DNA of 64,000 nucleotides from Limosilactobacillus secaliphilus (GTDB lineage Bacteria; Bacillota; Bacilli; Lactobacillales; Lactobacillaceae), in NCBI RefSeq assembly GCF_001437055.1, contig NZ_JQBW01000006.1, forward strand, positions 207,966-271,965. Direction: 5' to 3'. Below, one piece after another: positions 1-8,793 of this stretch. Below the pieces are notes generated by a model, which was not told the origin of the DNA, made no database searches, and saw nothing but the letters and a program-made list of their open reading frames with translations. How positions within the stretch are numbered: position 1 is the stretch's first letter; every line of letters starts with the position of its first letter. Made by a program: the position numbers and the translations under genes.

Positions 1-144
1 AGGAGTGCCGTCAGGATTGTTCCAAGCAATCAAAGTGTTATCCAAGTCAGAAAAGACTGCACGAATCCCTTCTGCTTTTAATTGTGCCGGTGAAAGGTCA
101 TACACCGTTTTTACCATCCAGGTTGGTTTAAATGATTCTAACAA
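1..144 (-). CDS. yqeG: YqeG family HAD IIIA-type phosphatase, 5' part only
   Basis: The first 48 codons of a gene that runs off the left edge. I read the start as TTG at 144-142, because GAGGTAAC lies a few bases upstream and the protein then opens MLESFKPTWMVK, the usual opening of YqeG proteins. An in-frame stop lies further upstream (177-175). The first HAD motif is visible at residues 32-37 (SDLDNT, with catalytic-type Asp33 and Asp35), followed by AWNNPDGTP, which is typical of YqeG. HAD IIIA phosphatases hydrolyse phosphate esters through an aspartyl-phosphate; the physiological substrate of YqeG is not known. In related bacteria yqeG follows the ribosomal-protein/infC block and precedes yqeH, which fits its place just downstream of rplT. 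Confidence 0.85.
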   Translation of the reverse strand, partial: MLESFKPTWMVKTVYDLSPAQLKAEGIRAVFSDLDNTLIAWNNPDGTP

Positions 145-264
145 AACGTTACCTCGTTTTATCCTTTTTGTTTTCAATTATACCGACAGTCTTTTGGCGG
201 TTCAATTATATAAATGGTTCAATCAACCTTCCCGAACCATTATTTTGATCAATCCAGAGTAAGC

Positions 265-310
265 AAAGACCTCCTAGAGTCCGGATAGTCCAAACACCAG
301 GAGGTCTTTT
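265..310 (-). terminator. Probable terminator after rplT
   Basis: Inverted repeat AAAGACCTCCT / AGGAGGTCTTTT (11 bp) about 20 bases beyond the rplT stop, with a loop of about 23 bases. On the minus strand only a short T run follows, so termination may be partial and yqeG may be reached by read-through. Confidence 0.55.
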
Positions 311-330
311 CATTATGTTAAATCACAAGC

Positions 331-684
331 TTAGTTCAATGCCTGCTTAGCTTGGTCAACGATTGCCTTGAAAGCATCTGCATCGTTAACAGCCAGGTCA
401 GCCAGCATCTTACGGTTGATGTCGATGTTAGCCAACTTCAGACCGTGCATCAACTTGCTGTAGCTGATGTCGTTCATACGTGCACCGGCGTTGATCCGTG
501 CGATCCATAATTCACGGAACTTACGCTTGTTAACCTTACGATCACGGAAGGCGTAAGTACCACTCTTCATCACTTGGTCCTTAGCAGTCTTGAAAAGACG
601 GTGCTTGGACATCGTGTAACCCTTTGCTAATTTCATGATGCGCTTACGACGAGCGCGCGTAACTGTTCCACCCTTAACTCGCAT
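331..684 (-). CDS. rplT: 50S ribosomal protein L20
   Basis: Ribosomal protein L20 of 117 residues, the normal length. It opens [20 protein letters not shown] and has the basic N-terminal extension that threads into 23S rRNA and is needed for early assembly of the large subunit. It is the last gene of the infC-rpmI-rplT operon, which is the standard order in Bacillota, with 45 bases between rpmI and rplT. A good RBS (AGGAGG) precedes the ATG. In Bacillota L20 itself, or its leader RNA, feeds back on this operon; the leader described upstream of infC would be the target. Confidence 0.98.
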   Translation of the reverse strand: MRVKGGTVTRARRKRIMKLAKGYTMSKHRLFKTAKDQVMKSGTYAFRDRKVNKRKFRELWIARINAGARMNDISYSKLMHGLKLANIDINRKMLADLAVNDADAFKAIVDQAKQALN

Positions 685-729
685 AGTGGTTTCCTCCTAT
701 TTTTTCGAATTAATTCTTCAATTCAGATA

Positions 730-927
730 TTAAGCGTAAGGAAGCATCTTCTTGAAACGCTTCTTGTTAGTCTTGTCCATCATGCTTAATCCACGTAATT
801 GACGACGCTGTTTCTTGGTCTTACCGTGGAAACGGTGGCTAGTGAATGAGTTACCACTCTTAAATCCACCCTTGGCAGTACGCTTAAAACGCTTTGCAGC
901 AGCGCGATTAGTCTTCATCTTTGGCAT
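730..927 (-). CDS. rpmI: 50S ribosomal protein L35
   Basis: Ribosomal protein L35 of 65 residues, opening [20 protein letters not shown] and ending in the family's basic tail ([11 protein letters not shown]). It is a small, very basic protein buried in the large ribosomal subunit. It lies between infC (18 bases upstream) and rplT in one operon. Length and sequence are ordinary and I see no irregularity. Confidence 0.98.
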   Translation of the reverse strand: MPKMKTNRAAAKRFKRTAKGGFKSGNSFTSHRFHGKTKKQRRQLRGLSMMDKTNKKRFKKMLPYA

Positions 928-945
928 AAGTATTCCCTACCTTCT

Positions 946-1476
946 TTAATTTTTTGCCTTATCAGTAATTGGGGCGAGCGTTAAGAACATGCTGCGACCT
1001 TCCATCTTAGGACGTTGAACAACACTAGCAATGTCCTTAGTTTCTTCAGCCATACGTTCGATCATGTCTCGACCGATATCCTTGTGGGTAATGGCACGAC
1101 CACGGAAGCGCAAAGAAACCCGAACCTTATCGCCCTTGGCAATAAACTTACGAACCCGATTTAACTTGACGTTGAAGTCGTTGGTATCAATCGTCGGACT
1201 CAAGCGGATTTCCTTAACTGCTTGCGTCTTTTGATTCTTACGAGCTTCACGTTCCTTCTTCTGCATCTGAAAACGATACTTTCCGTAGTCCATGATCCGG
1301 GCAACCGCAGGACGAGCCTTTGGTGCTACCAATACCAGATCGAGGCCAGCATCTTCAGCTAATTGCAATGCTTCCCGCTTGGACTTGATCCCGAGTTGTT
1401 CGCCGTTCTGGTCGATCAAACGAACTTCCCGTGCGCGAATACCGTTGTTGACATTCATTCCCTGAGCTATGGCAAT
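946..1476 (-). CDS. infC: Translation initiation factor IF-3, non-AUG start
   Basis: IF-3 binds the 30S subunit, prevents premature 50S joining and checks codon-anticodon pairing at the start site. The N-domain is clear (GIRAREVRLIDQNGEQLG), followed by the lysine-rich linker (KKEREARKNQK) and the C-domain (THKDIGRDMIERMAEET, PKMEGRSMFL). The ATG at 1458 would remove six conserved residues and has no RBS at a usable distance. The SD GGAGGTG at 1484-1478 points instead to ATT (1476, giving 176 residues and matching the family N-terminus) or ATA (1470, with better spacing). A non-AUG start is the classical mark of infC, since IF-3 discriminates against it and so limits its own synthesis. The choice between ATT and ATA is not settled. 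Confidence 0.95.
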   Translation of the reverse strand: MAIAQGMNVNNGIRAREVRLIDQNGEQLGIKSKREALQLAEDAGLDLVLVAPKARPAVARIMDYGKYRFQMQKKEREARKNQKTQAVKEIRLSPTIDTNDFNVKLNRVRKFIAKGDKVRVSLRFRGRAITHKDIGRDMIERMAEETKDIASVVQRPKMEGRSMFLTLAPITDKAKN

Positions 1477-1504
1477 ACACCTCCAATTTGATAACGAAAG
1501 AAGA

Positions 1505-1641
1505 AGCAAAAAAGCGGGGTGCAAACCACACCCCGCTAACGTCGATCACTCGACTAAATTTCTACTCGTCAGCCCGGTCACTCTAGTCACCAAGGCGAGA
1601 AGCGGGTGCTTCTGCTTTTCTTTCAACATTTATATAGATTA
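1505..1641 (-). promoter_or_regulatory. infC promoter and attenuated leader (L20-leader-like)
   Basis: Promoter TTGACA (1664-1659), 17-base spacer, TAATCT (1641-1636), just past the dnaI stop. The leader of about 150 bases first forms a small hairpin AGAAGC-GGGT-GCTTCT (as read on the plus strand, 1598-1613). It ends in a strong intrinsic terminator: AGCGGGGTG / CACCCCGCT (1537-1513) followed by six T. A terminator inside the leader of infC-rpmI-rplT is what is known in Bacillota as transcription attenuation (the L20 leader). Assignment to that family is by position and layout, not by a covariance search. Confidence 0.75.
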
Positions 1642-1677
1642 CAAGCTTTATCGCTTAATGTCAAGCAAGCAGGCAAA

Positions 1678-2601
1678 TTATTCCTTCACCCGCAAGTTTT
1701 TACCAGAAATCACTAATTCTCGTGATAAGAAACGGACTCTTTCCATAATGCGTTGGGCTTTCAGTGGTTCGGAACCACCATTGTTATCTTGTGCCAGGTG
1801 GGCCGTCAACTCAGCCATAGTGAAATTAGATGAGAAGAAGGTTGGCAACTCTTCTTGCATCCGGTATTCCAAAATGACCCCCAACACTTCGTCACGCAGC
1901 CATGGCGACAAAGTGTCAGCACCGATATCATCCAGCATTAAGACTGGTGCCGACTTGACCTGGTCACGCAACTGGTCAGTCGTATTGCTGCTGATGGCAC
2001 TCTTCATCTTGACGGCAAAGGTCGGGAAATGGACCAAGGTACTCTTGATCCCACGTTGCGCTAAGGCATTGGCAAGAGCCCCTAAGAGATAGGTCTTGCC
2101 GACACCAAATTTCCCAGTCAGGTAATAACCTGGCATGAAGTGAGAACCATCGTACTCCTGACTAAAGGAAACCAGTTTACCAAAGGCAGCGGTCCGACTT
2201 GGCGAGCTGTTTTTGCCTTCCAACCAGAAGTCGTGGAAATTAGCCTCACGAATGTTTTTCGGCATGTCCATTGTGGATACCCGATCGTGAAGCTCCTGGG
2301 CCGCCTGTTTGGCAAGGTGTTCTTTGGTGGGAACATATGAAACATCAATCTGGTGGGCTGCATAGACCAACTTGGGTGTGTAACCGGGAGCCACACTGAT
2401 ACCACCCTGTTTGATGATGTTCTTCTGGTGAACATATTCATACAGCTTAGATTGGCCCCGCTGGATTGCTTCTTGAGTCAAATCGTCTTGGTGGTCGGCT
2501 AAAAACTTTTTGACGTCCGGGTCCTGGAAAACTTCCGCCATCAACTGCTTCAGCTGACTGCCCTGTTGCTGATCCTGCCAAAAATCATTTACTGCTTTCA
2601 T
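1678..2601 (-). CDS. dnaI: Primosomal protein DnaI, helicase loader
   Basis: AAA+ ATPase that loads the replicative helicase onto DNA in low-GC Gram-positives, working with DnaB and DnaD. The N-terminal third is the helicase-binding region (SKLYEYV). The ATPase core has Walker A GKFGVGKT near residue 165 and Walker B VLMLDDIG near residue 225, then an SSNFT sensor-type segment. I place the start at ATG 2601 (MKAVNDFWQD) because GAGGTGAG lies four bases upstream; the longer reading frame to 2643 has no RBS. It is 307 residues, normal for DnaI. It overlaps the end of dnaB by 17 bases, so the two are translationally coupled. Confidence 0.95.
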   Translation of the reverse strand: MKAVNDFWQDQQQGSQLKQLMAEVFQDPDVKKFLADHQDDLTQEAIQRGQSKLYEYVHQKNIIKQGGISVAPGYTPKLVYAAHQIDVSYVPTKEHLAKQAAQELHDRVSTMDMPKNIREANFHDFWLEGKNSSPSRTAAFGKLVSFSQEYDGSHFMPGYYLTGKFGVGKTYLLGALANALAQRGIKSTLVHFPTFAVKMKSAISSNTTDQLRDQVKSAPVLMLDDIGADTLSPWLRDEVLGVILEYRMQEELPTFFSSNFTMAELTAHLAQDNNGGSEPLKAQRIMERVRFLSRELVISGKNLRVKE

Positions 2602-3985
2602 TGTTCTCACCTCGCTTGCCTGAGTCATGACTTGCCTGTTCACCCTTCTCTAACAGGCGCCGCATAGCAGCAGCCTGTTCGGGACTGGCCTCTTCATTTT
2701 GTTCTTTGTATCCTGGTTGAGCCCATTTTGGCAACTGCTCATGAACGGCTTTTTTCTTGTAATAGGTCTTATGTGGCCGCTTCAAGCTTTGCCGGTTCTG
2801 CTGGTAATTCTTGGCGGCCTTCAACGCGCTGGAAGCATCCTTCACGCCCTGCTGCAGCCAGTTGTTGGCAATTGCATCCGCAAAGTTGGCGCTCAAGCTA
2901 GCATTCCCTCGTTCTCCAATTATATACCAGATCAAAACGTTTACCGCAGCGGGATTGAGGTTGCTGACCAGCCTTTCCACCGTATTCTTCTCGGCTGGAC
3001 TGATATAACCACTCCCCGTTTGCTGCTTCAACTGGGCTAAGAAGTCAATCGGCCGCATTCGTTCACAAGTCGCAACCAAGGACCGTTCCTGGTCGGACAA
3101 ATCGTCTGTCGCTTGAGATGGCGCGGTTGACGGGGTCGAATCCGTCTGACTGGGTTCGGATTTTGGCACACTCGAATTGGCCTGTGCCCGGACTAAGTAC
3201 TTAAACTGTTGTGGATCTAACTTGCCCGAAACCAAGTCAACGGCCCGGGCAATTAGTTTAGCCAGACTCAGTTCGTCTAGCCCGTATACCAGGTGCTCAG
3301 TCAAAATCAGCTGTTTGTGTTTTTGCAGCTCTTGCTTCGAAACACCCTGGTCAGCCAGTTGCTGGGCCAGAAAGTGAAAATCAAAGTCATCAGCTGGCAG
3401 CTGCTTTTTGTCCACCCGGTGATCAACCAGCTTGGTCAGCGAATCACGCGCGTTTTGGATCAATGGATCATTGATTGTCTGGCTGTTCTGATCCAGCTTA
3501 AACACATCGAAAAATGAATGGGTGATGTTTTCATAATTGGAGAGATCCAGTTGATACTGCAAAGCTTGCTGGCTTAACTGTTTAAAGTGCTCGGCACCCA
3601 CCATTTGCAGGCACAGGACACTCAAGAGATCGTCATGAATGAATTCGGCAGGTGTCAAGGTCCGCTGCAGCTCTAAGAACAGCACATCGTCCTTTGCATC
3701 TCGAAAGCTTTTCAGAAGACGCAAACCCTCCAGTTGACTAAGGCCCTCTTTAGCCTGCTGCCAACCGGCGTTAACCTGCAGAAGTAGTGATGATAACGGC
3801 TGGGCATTTGTGACTAATGGATTTGGTGTCAGTTGTCCCCTTAATGCCAAAAAAAGCCCCAAAGTGTGGGGACTCATAATGGGTTGGTAGAAATCAATCA
3901 GCGTTTGCAGGTTAAACGACGCGAAATCAGGTGCGGCACAAACGACATAATTGGTGTGTGGACTTAATGCAACTTGCTCAGTCAT
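2585..3985 (-). CDS. dnaB: Replication initiation and membrane attachment protein DnaB
   Basis: The Bacillota DnaB primosome protein (not the helicase), needed for recruiting DnaI and helicase at origin and restart sites. It is 466 residues with the family's N-terminal block, a middle PSEPSQTDSTPS-type low-complexity linker near residue 290, and the C-terminal DnaD-like region (ERLVSNLNPAAVNVLIWYII). The start is ATG 3985 (MTEQVALSPHTNY), with AAGGTGG five bases before it; the ATG lies inside the last codons of nrdR (8-base overlap). Order nrdR-dnaB-dnaI is conserved in lactobacilli. Confidence 0.94.
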   Translation of the reverse strand: MTEQVALSPHTNYVVCAAPDFASFNLQTLIDFYQPIMSPHTLGLFLALRGQLTPNPLVTNAQPLSSLLLQVNAGWQQAKEGLSQLEGLRLLKSFRDAKDDVLFLELQRTLTPAEFIHDDLLSVLCLQMVGAEHFKQLSQQALQYQLDLSNYENITHSFFDVFKLDQNSQTINDPLIQNARDSLTKLVDHRVDKKQLPADDFDFHFLAQQLADQGVSKQELQKHKQLILTEHLVYGLDELSLAKLIARAVDLVSGKLDPQQFKYLVRAQANSSVPKSEPSQTDSTPSTAPSQATDDLSDQERSLVATCERMRPIDFLAQLKQQTGSGYISPAEKNTVERLVSNLNPAAVNVLIWYIIGERGNASLSANFADAIANNWLQQGVKDASSALKAAKNYQQNRQSLKRPHKTYYKKKAVHEQLPKWAQPGYKEQNEEASPEQAAAMRRLLEKGEQASHDSGKRGENNESSK

Positions 3986-4457
3986 TATGCCCACCTTGCT
4001 TCTTATCGTTGCCAATCATCGACTTAATCTCGTTCATAAAGGCGTCCACGTCCTTGAACTGACGGTAAACACTGGCAAAGCGGATGTAGGAAATTTCGTC
4101 AACGCCCTTCAGTTCTTTCATCACGTATTTACCAATGAGTTGGCTGGAGACCTCGTTTTCGCCCAAACTGCGAACTTTGTTTTCAACGTGGTCGGTAATC
4201 GCCGTCAACTGGTCCATACTGACTGGCCGCTTTTCTGCTGACCGGATCAGACCATTCAAAATCTTCTTACGATCAAATTCCTGGCGGGTCCCGTCTTTCT
4301 TAATCACTAAGAGCGGGCTTTCCTCAAAACGTTCAAAAGTGGTAAAACGAAAGCCACAGTGAATGCATTCACGCCGCCGTCTGATGCACATGCCGTCGTC
4401 GCTAGGCCGGCTATCCACCACGCGGGAACCATTTTTATGACAATGTGGACAAATCAA
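3978..4457 (-). CDS. nrdR: Transcriptional repressor NrdR
   Basis: Zinc-finger plus ATP-cone repressor of ribonucleotide reductase genes; it senses ATP/dATP and binds paired NrdR boxes. It is 159 residues. The zinc ribbon is formed by CPHC near the start and CIHC around residue 34; the ATP-cone follows (LLVIKKDGTRQEFDRKKI). The start codon is TTG (4457-4455), giving MICPHC as in other NrdR proteins, seven bases after GGAGG. The SD can fold on itself (GGAG-GGT-CTCC), which may lower translation. A candidate target, an NrdR box before nrdD, is present at 56668-56683. Confidence 0.97.
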   Translation of the reverse strand: MICPHCHKNGSRVVDSRPSDDGMCIRRRRECIHCGFRFTTFERFEESPLLVIKKDGTRQEFDRKKILNGLIRSAEKRPVSMDQLTAITDHVENKVRSLGENEVSSQLIGKYVMKELKGVDEISYIRFASVYRQFKDVDAFMNEIKSMIGNDKKQGGHND

Positions 4458-4495
4458 AGGAGACCCTCCAGTTCATACATTTTTATCAATACATT

Positions 4496-4504
4496 ATTAT
4501 ACCA
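4496..4504 (-). promoter_or_regulatory. Extended -10 promoter for nrdR-dnaB-dnaI
   Basis: TGGTATAAT (TG-n-TATAAT) in the short gap between coaE and nrdR. No clear -35 hexamer is seen at 17 bases, as is common for extended -10 promoters. Confidence 0.6.
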
Positions 4505-4507
4505 TAA

Positions 4508-5104
4508 TTAGGCAATTGTTCGTTTAAGCCAAGCCGCTACCTGTTCTCGCGTTTGATCAGGACCCTCATCGTTATTAATAATTATATCGGCTTGTTGGAC
4601 CTTCTGTTTCAGTGGCCACTGGGCATTGATCCGTTCTTGAGCGGCAGATTGGGTCAGTTGATCGCGCTGCATTAAGCGCTGCAGTTGTGTTTGCGGACTG
4701 ACATACACCACGACGATCTCGTCACACAAGGACTGGTAGCTTTGTTCAAACAGCAACGGGGCCACCAAAAAGGCCACTTTCGCCCCTTGTTCACGCAACG
4801 CGTTTAGGTGACTGATAATCCGTTCACGAATTAATGGCTGCATAATGGCATTCAATCGTCTCAGTTGACCATGATCAGCAAAGACAATCTGGCCCAAACG
4901 TTTGCGCGCTAATTGACCATCTGCATCAATCACTGTTTGGCCAAACTCTTCTTCAATCCGTTTTAAGCCGGCGCTGTCTTTAGCAACCACCTCACGGGCA
5001 ACCACATCGGCGTCGACAATGGGGTATCCCTGCGTTTCTAAATAATGGCTAACCAGGCTTTTGCCCGAGGCGATGCCGCCCGTAATACCGATTATCTTCG
5101 TCAT
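4508..5104 (-). CDS. coaE: Dephospho-CoA kinase
   Basis: Last enzyme of coenzyme A synthesis: it phosphorylates the 3'-OH of the ribose of dephospho-CoA with ATP. It is 198 residues, the usual size. The P-loop GGIASGKS lies at residues 8-15 and the substrate-binding DADVVAREV segment follows near residue 31. I place the start at ATG 5104 (MTKIIGITGG), which overlaps the mutM stop as ATGA; the upstream in-frame start has no support. It is translationally coupled to mutM, an arrangement shared with polA-mutM-coaE neighbourhoods of other lactobacilli. Confidence 0.97.
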   Translation of the reverse strand: MTKIIGITGGIASGKSLVSHYLETQGYPIVDADVVAREVVAKDSAGLKRIEEEFGQTVIDADGQLARKRLGQIVFADHGQLRRLNAIMQPLIRERIISHLNALREQGAKVAFLVAPLLFEQSYQSLCDEIVVVYVSPQTQLQRLMQRDQLTQSAAQERINAQWPLKQKVQQADIIINNDEGPDQTREQVAAWLKRTIA

Positions 5105-5937
5105 TTTTTCTCCACTAACGGCTGGCAATGCGGACAGAAAGTGGTCCCCCGTTCGGCCACCTTAATCTTAACCATCTTGGTCCCGCAGCGTGGGCAACGA
5201 TCACCAACGTGGCCATAAGCAACCAGCTTTTCCTGGAAGGCCCCGGCGTTACCAAAGGCGTTCGTAAACGTGTGCACCGTCGTCCCCTTGTACTTGGTGG
5301 CCACCGCAATTTCGTGAATGATATTCTTGCGCAACGCGGCCGCCTGCTTGTGAGTCAGGGTATTGGCCGGTTGTTCAGGATTGATCTTCGTCTGCCAGAG
5401 CACTTCATCGCAGTAAATGTTGCCCAGACCAGCAACGTGGCTCTGGTTCAGCAAAAACGGCTTGATCTTACTGCGGCTCTTGCCCAAAATCCGTTCGAAG
5501 TAGTCCAGCTTAAAGTCCCTTTCAGTCGGTTCAGGGCCAATCGTCCGCAAACCGCCATACTCCATCTCCGTGCCGGTCTTCACCAGGTGCATGCGGCCAA
5601 ACTTACGGGTATCGTGGTAGCAAAGGTCGGTGCCGTCATCAAGATGAAAGACAACGTGCGTATGCTTGTCAATCGGCGACCCGGTCTTCTGATTGAAGTA
5701 CTTGCCTTCCATCCGCAAGTGAGAAATCATCGTTAGGTCATTGGTAAACCGGAACAGAAGGTATTTTCCCCGCCGATCAATCCGTTTAATGGTTTGGCCA
5801 ATCAGTGCCTGCCGGAATTCCTCGACATCGTTTTCAATGGTTTTGCCATAATGCACGTCGATTCCGACAATTTTGCGACCAGCAGCAATCTTCATCAAGC
5901 CACGCCGCACCGTTTCTACTTCAGGCATTTCAGGCAT
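5101..5937 (-). CDS. mutM: Formamidopyrimidine-DNA glycosylase
   Basis: Base-excision repair enzyme removing 8-oxoguanine and formamidopyrimidines, with AP lyase activity. The catalytic N-terminal proline and Glu are present (MPEMPEVET, Pro2 and Glu3), the H2TH region contains GLGNIYCDEVLW, and the C-terminal zinc finger is complete (CPRC near residue 247 and CPHC near residue 269). It is 278 residues. The RBS AAGGAG lies nine bases upstream of the ATG. Order polA-mutM-coaE links DNA repair genes in one leftward run; a hairpin after polA suggests mutM may also be transcribed separately. Confidence 0.97.
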   Translation of the reverse strand: MPEMPEVETVRRGLMKIAAGRKIVGIDVHYGKTIENDVEEFRQALIGQTIKRIDRRGKYLLFRFTNDLTMISHLRMEGKYFNQKTGSPIDKHTHVVFHLDDGTDLCYHDTRKFGRMHLVKTGTEMEYGGLRTIGPEPTERDFKLDYFERILGKSRSKIKPFLLNQSHVAGLGNIYCDEVLWQTKINPEQPANTLTHKQAAALRKNIIHEIAVATKYKGTTVHTFTNAFGNAGAFQEKLVAYGHVGDRCPRCGTKMVKIKVAERGTTFCPHCQPLVEKK

Positions 5938-6049
5938 ACACGAACACTCCTTACTTTTTGTTTAAAATCATTGTAAATTAATTCTTAAAAAAAGCAAAAC
6001 GACTAGCTTTTCCATGATCCCGTCTTTTTAAACAACTGAGTGTTAAGCA

Positions 6050-6088
6050 ACAAAGGCGTCAACGTTCACTAACGCTGACGCCCTTTGT
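6050..6088 (-). terminator. Terminator-like hairpin after polA
   Basis: GGCGTCAGCG / CGTTGACGCC-type stem ten bases beyond the polA stop, flanked by CAAAG and CTTTG. The following T run is weak, so some read-through into mutM-coaE is likely. Confidence 0.55.
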
Positions 6089-6098
6089 ATTGTCACTG

Positions 6099-8759
6099 TT
6101 ACTTCAAATCGTACCAGGTGTCCCCAACTTTGCTGTCAACTTTGAGTGGCACCTCCAGCTTAACTGCCGAGTCCATGATATGCGGCACCAGCTTCTCCAG
6201 GACTGGGATTTCCTCAGCTGGTGCTTCAAAGATCAATTCGTCATGGATTTGCAACAGCATCTTGGCCTGCAGGTGATGGGTCCGCAAAGCCTCATCCATG
6301 TTGATCATGGCAATCTTAATGATATCGGCCGCACTACCTTGAATTGGCGTATTCATTGCCGTCCGTTCCGCAAATGACCGCCGGCTGAAGTTCTTTGAAT
6401 GGATATCCGGCAGGTAACGACGACGGTGCGTCAGTGTCTCAACGTAACCCTTCTTCCGGGCCACTTCCACAATATCGTGAACGTACTTCTTGACGCCTGG
6501 GAATTCCTTGAAGTAGCTCTGAATGAAGGCATGTGCTTGCTTCCGCGTGACGTGAATGTTTTGTGACAGACCGTAATCGCTGATGCCATAAACGATTCCA
6601 AAGTTAACCGCCTTGGCTTGGCGCCGCATGTTTGGCGTCACCTTTTCATCTGGCAACAGCTTAAAGATTCGCCGGGCCGTGCTGGCGTGAATATCTTTTC
6701 CGTCAATGAAGTCTTGCTGCAGGTTATGGTCATGGGTCACATGGGCCAGCACCCGCAGTTCAATCTGTGAGTAGTCGGAGGAGAAGATCTGCCAACCCGG
6801 ATGACTCGGTACAAACGCCTGCCGGATCCGCTTGCCTTCCTCGAGACGGACAGGGATGTTCTGCAGGTTAGGATCGACTGATGACAACCGTCCCGTCTGT
6901 GTTAACGTCTGCAAGTAACGAGTGTGGATCTTCTGGTCGCTAGAGTGAATCACCTTCAGCAAGCCGGTAATGTAGGTTGATTGGATCTTGGCGATTTGCC
7001 GGTAATTCAAAATATCGTCAATGATTGGGGATTGCCCTTGCAGCTTTTGCAAGACCTCCACAGAAGTTGAATAGCCCGTCTTTGTCTTCTTGATGACTGG
7101 CAACTTCAGCTTCTCAAACAGGATGGTTCCCAGTTGCTTCGTGGAGTTGATATTGAACTCTTCACCGGCCTCGTTGTAAATCTGCTGCTCCAATTCGGCC
7201 AAGCGTTCCTTCAACTTGCTGCCCATATTCTTCAAGGTATCGGCGTTCACCCGTACTCCGGCAATTTCCATCTTTGCCAGAACCGTTGACAGCGGACGTT
7301 CAATATCCACGTACAGCGGCAGTTGCTCATTATCCTCCAGTTGCTTCTTCAACGGATCCTGCAGATTCCAGATGGCCCGGGCTTTCTGAACTAGGTGGTT
7401 CAAGAAGACGTGATCATCTTTTGGCAATTCACGTTTCTTGCCCTTGCCGTAGACATCTTCATCCGGCTGGACAGCATGATAGTCGTGCTCCGCTGCCACT
7501 TGGCCCAAGTCATTGCTGTTATCGAATGTATTCAAGAGGTAAGAGGCCAATAGCAGGTCAAAATTCAGGCCCTTAAAGTCGACTCCCATCCGGTGCAGGC
7601 CGACGTATTGTGCCTTGCCGTCGAAGGTATCCTTCTTGATTTTCGGATCACTTAAGATGTCCTTTAACGGTTGCTGCTTTAGTAACTCGGCATCGCGGCT
7701 GGCCCACCACTGCTTGCCGTTACCAATTGCAAAACCGGCAAACGGTGATAAGTGGTAGTTGGCTTCCGGCATTTCCAAATAGAAGGCCAGTTCTTGACCA
7801 CTGTTTTTCAGGTCGTCTAAGTTGGCGGCCGTCAAAGTGGTGAACTCGACATCCTTCTCCTTGCCACCGTCAGCTTCATCAGGGGCGAGGTTCATCTTGG
7901 ACAAAAAGGACTTGAAGTTCAATTGGGTATACAGGTCCACCAGTTTTTCTTCCTGGGGTCCTTTGTAGGTCAATTGGTCCAGCTTCACACTAACTGGAGC
8001 ATCCCGCCGAATACGGGCTAAGTCCTGGCACTTGCGCGCAATCGCTTCTTCGTTGATCAAATTTTCCTTGCGCTTGCTGGCCTTCATCTGGTCAATCTGT
8101 TCATACATTTGGTCCAGTGACCCATATTCTTGGATGAGTTTTAAGGCCGTCTTTTCCCCGATCTTCGTGACACCAGGATAGTTATCAGAACTATCACCCA
8201 TCAGTGCCTTGACATCAATAAATTGGGTCGGAGTTACACCCAGTTTTTCCTGCATATGAGCTGGGGTAAAATGCTCAGTCTGGGTAACTCCCTTCTTGGT
8301 GACAGCAACGGTTGTATGGTCGGTGGCCAGCTGAGTCAAGTCCCGATCTCCAGTGACAACCAGGGTTTCGTAACCGGCGTCATCCGCCATCTTAGCCACT
8401 GTCCCAATGATGTCATCCGCTTCATAGTTCTTGAGTTCATAGCTGTGCATCCCGCAATCAGCCACCAATTGACGCACATAAGGGAGCTGTTCGGTCAATT
8501 CACTCGGCGTTTTGGCCCGGCCACCCTTATAATCGGCGTACTTCTTGGTCCGAAAAGTGACTTTCCCCGCATCGAAGGCTACCAAAGCGGCGTCCGGCGT
8601 GAACTTGTCCAGCACGTGATCCAGCATCAACTTAAAGCCATAAATCGCTGCCGTATGCAGGCCGTCCTGGTTCGTAAAACGGTCGATCTGGTTGTGCATC
8701 GCAAAGAAGGCCCGGAATACGATGCTGTTGCCATCAATTAATAATAATTTTTTTGCCAT
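6099..8759 (-). CDS. polA: DNA polymerase I
   Basis: Repair and Okazaki-fragment polymerase of 886 residues. The N-terminal 5' nuclease domain (about 1-290) keeps LLIDGNSIVFRAFFA and the acidic GDRDLTQLA and MGDSSDNYPGV motifs. The middle domain (about 310-500) lacks the D-x-E exonuclease residues (LAFYLEMPEAN stands where an acidic DTE would be), so proofreading is probably lost, as in many Bacillota. The polymerase domain has DYSQIELR, RRQAKAVNFGIVYG and QIHDELIFE. The start ATG has GAGGTAAG seven bases upstream. Length and order of domains are normal. Confidence 0.98.
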   Translation of the reverse strand: MAKKLLLIDGNSIVFRAFFAMHNQIDRFTNQDGLHTAAIYGFKLMLDHVLDKFTPDAALVAFDAGKVTFRTKKYADYKGGRAKTPSELTEQLPYVRQLVADCGMHSYELKNYEADDIIGTVAKMADDAGYETLVVTGDRDLTQLATDHTTVAVTKKGVTQTEHFTPAHMQEKLGVTPTQFIDVKALMGDSSDNYPGVTKIGEKTALKLIQEYGSLDQMYEQIDQMKASKRKENLINEEAIARKCQDLARIRRDAPVSVKLDQLTYKGPQEEKLVDLYTQLNFKSFLSKMNLAPDEADGGKEKDVEFTTLTAANLDDLKNSGQELAFYLEMPEANYHLSPFAGFAIGNGKQWWASRDAELLKQQPLKDILSDPKIKKDTFDGKAQYVGLHRMGVDFKGLNFDLLLASYLLNTFDNSNDLGQVAAEHDYHAVQPDEDVYGKGKKRELPKDDHVFLNHLVQKARAIWNLQDPLKKQLEDNEQLPLYVDIERPLSTVLAKMEIAGVRVNADTLKNMGSKLKERLAELEQQIYNEAGEEFNINSTKQLGTILFEKLKLPVIKKTKTGYSTSVEVLQKLQGQSPIIDDILNYRQIAKIQSTYITGLLKVIHSSDQKIHTRYLQTLTQTGRLSSVDPNLQNIPVRLEEGKRIRQAFVPSHPGWQIFSSDYSQIELRVLAHVTHDHNLQQDFIDGKDIHASTARRIFKLLPDEKVTPNMRRQAKAVNFGIVYGISDYGLSQNIHVTRKQAHAFIQSYFKEFPGVKKYVHDIVEVARKKGYVETLTHRRRYLPDIHSKNFSRRSFAERTAMNTPIQGSAADIIKIAMINMDEALRTHHLQAKMLLQIHDELIFEAPAEEIPVLEKLVPHIMDSAVKLEVPLKVDSKVGDTWYDLK

Positions 8760-8793
8760 GAAACTTACCTCTCTCTTTCACCTTCCTATTGTA

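Noticed and set aside
5..262. 85-codon plus-strand frame at the left edge
   Set aside because: Opposite the yqeG 5' end and an intergenic region; no RBS; yqeG explains the conserved sequence.
1469..2092. 207-codon plus-strand frame over the infC leader and dnaI
   Set aside because: Antisense to dnaI and across a promoter and a terminator; no coding features.
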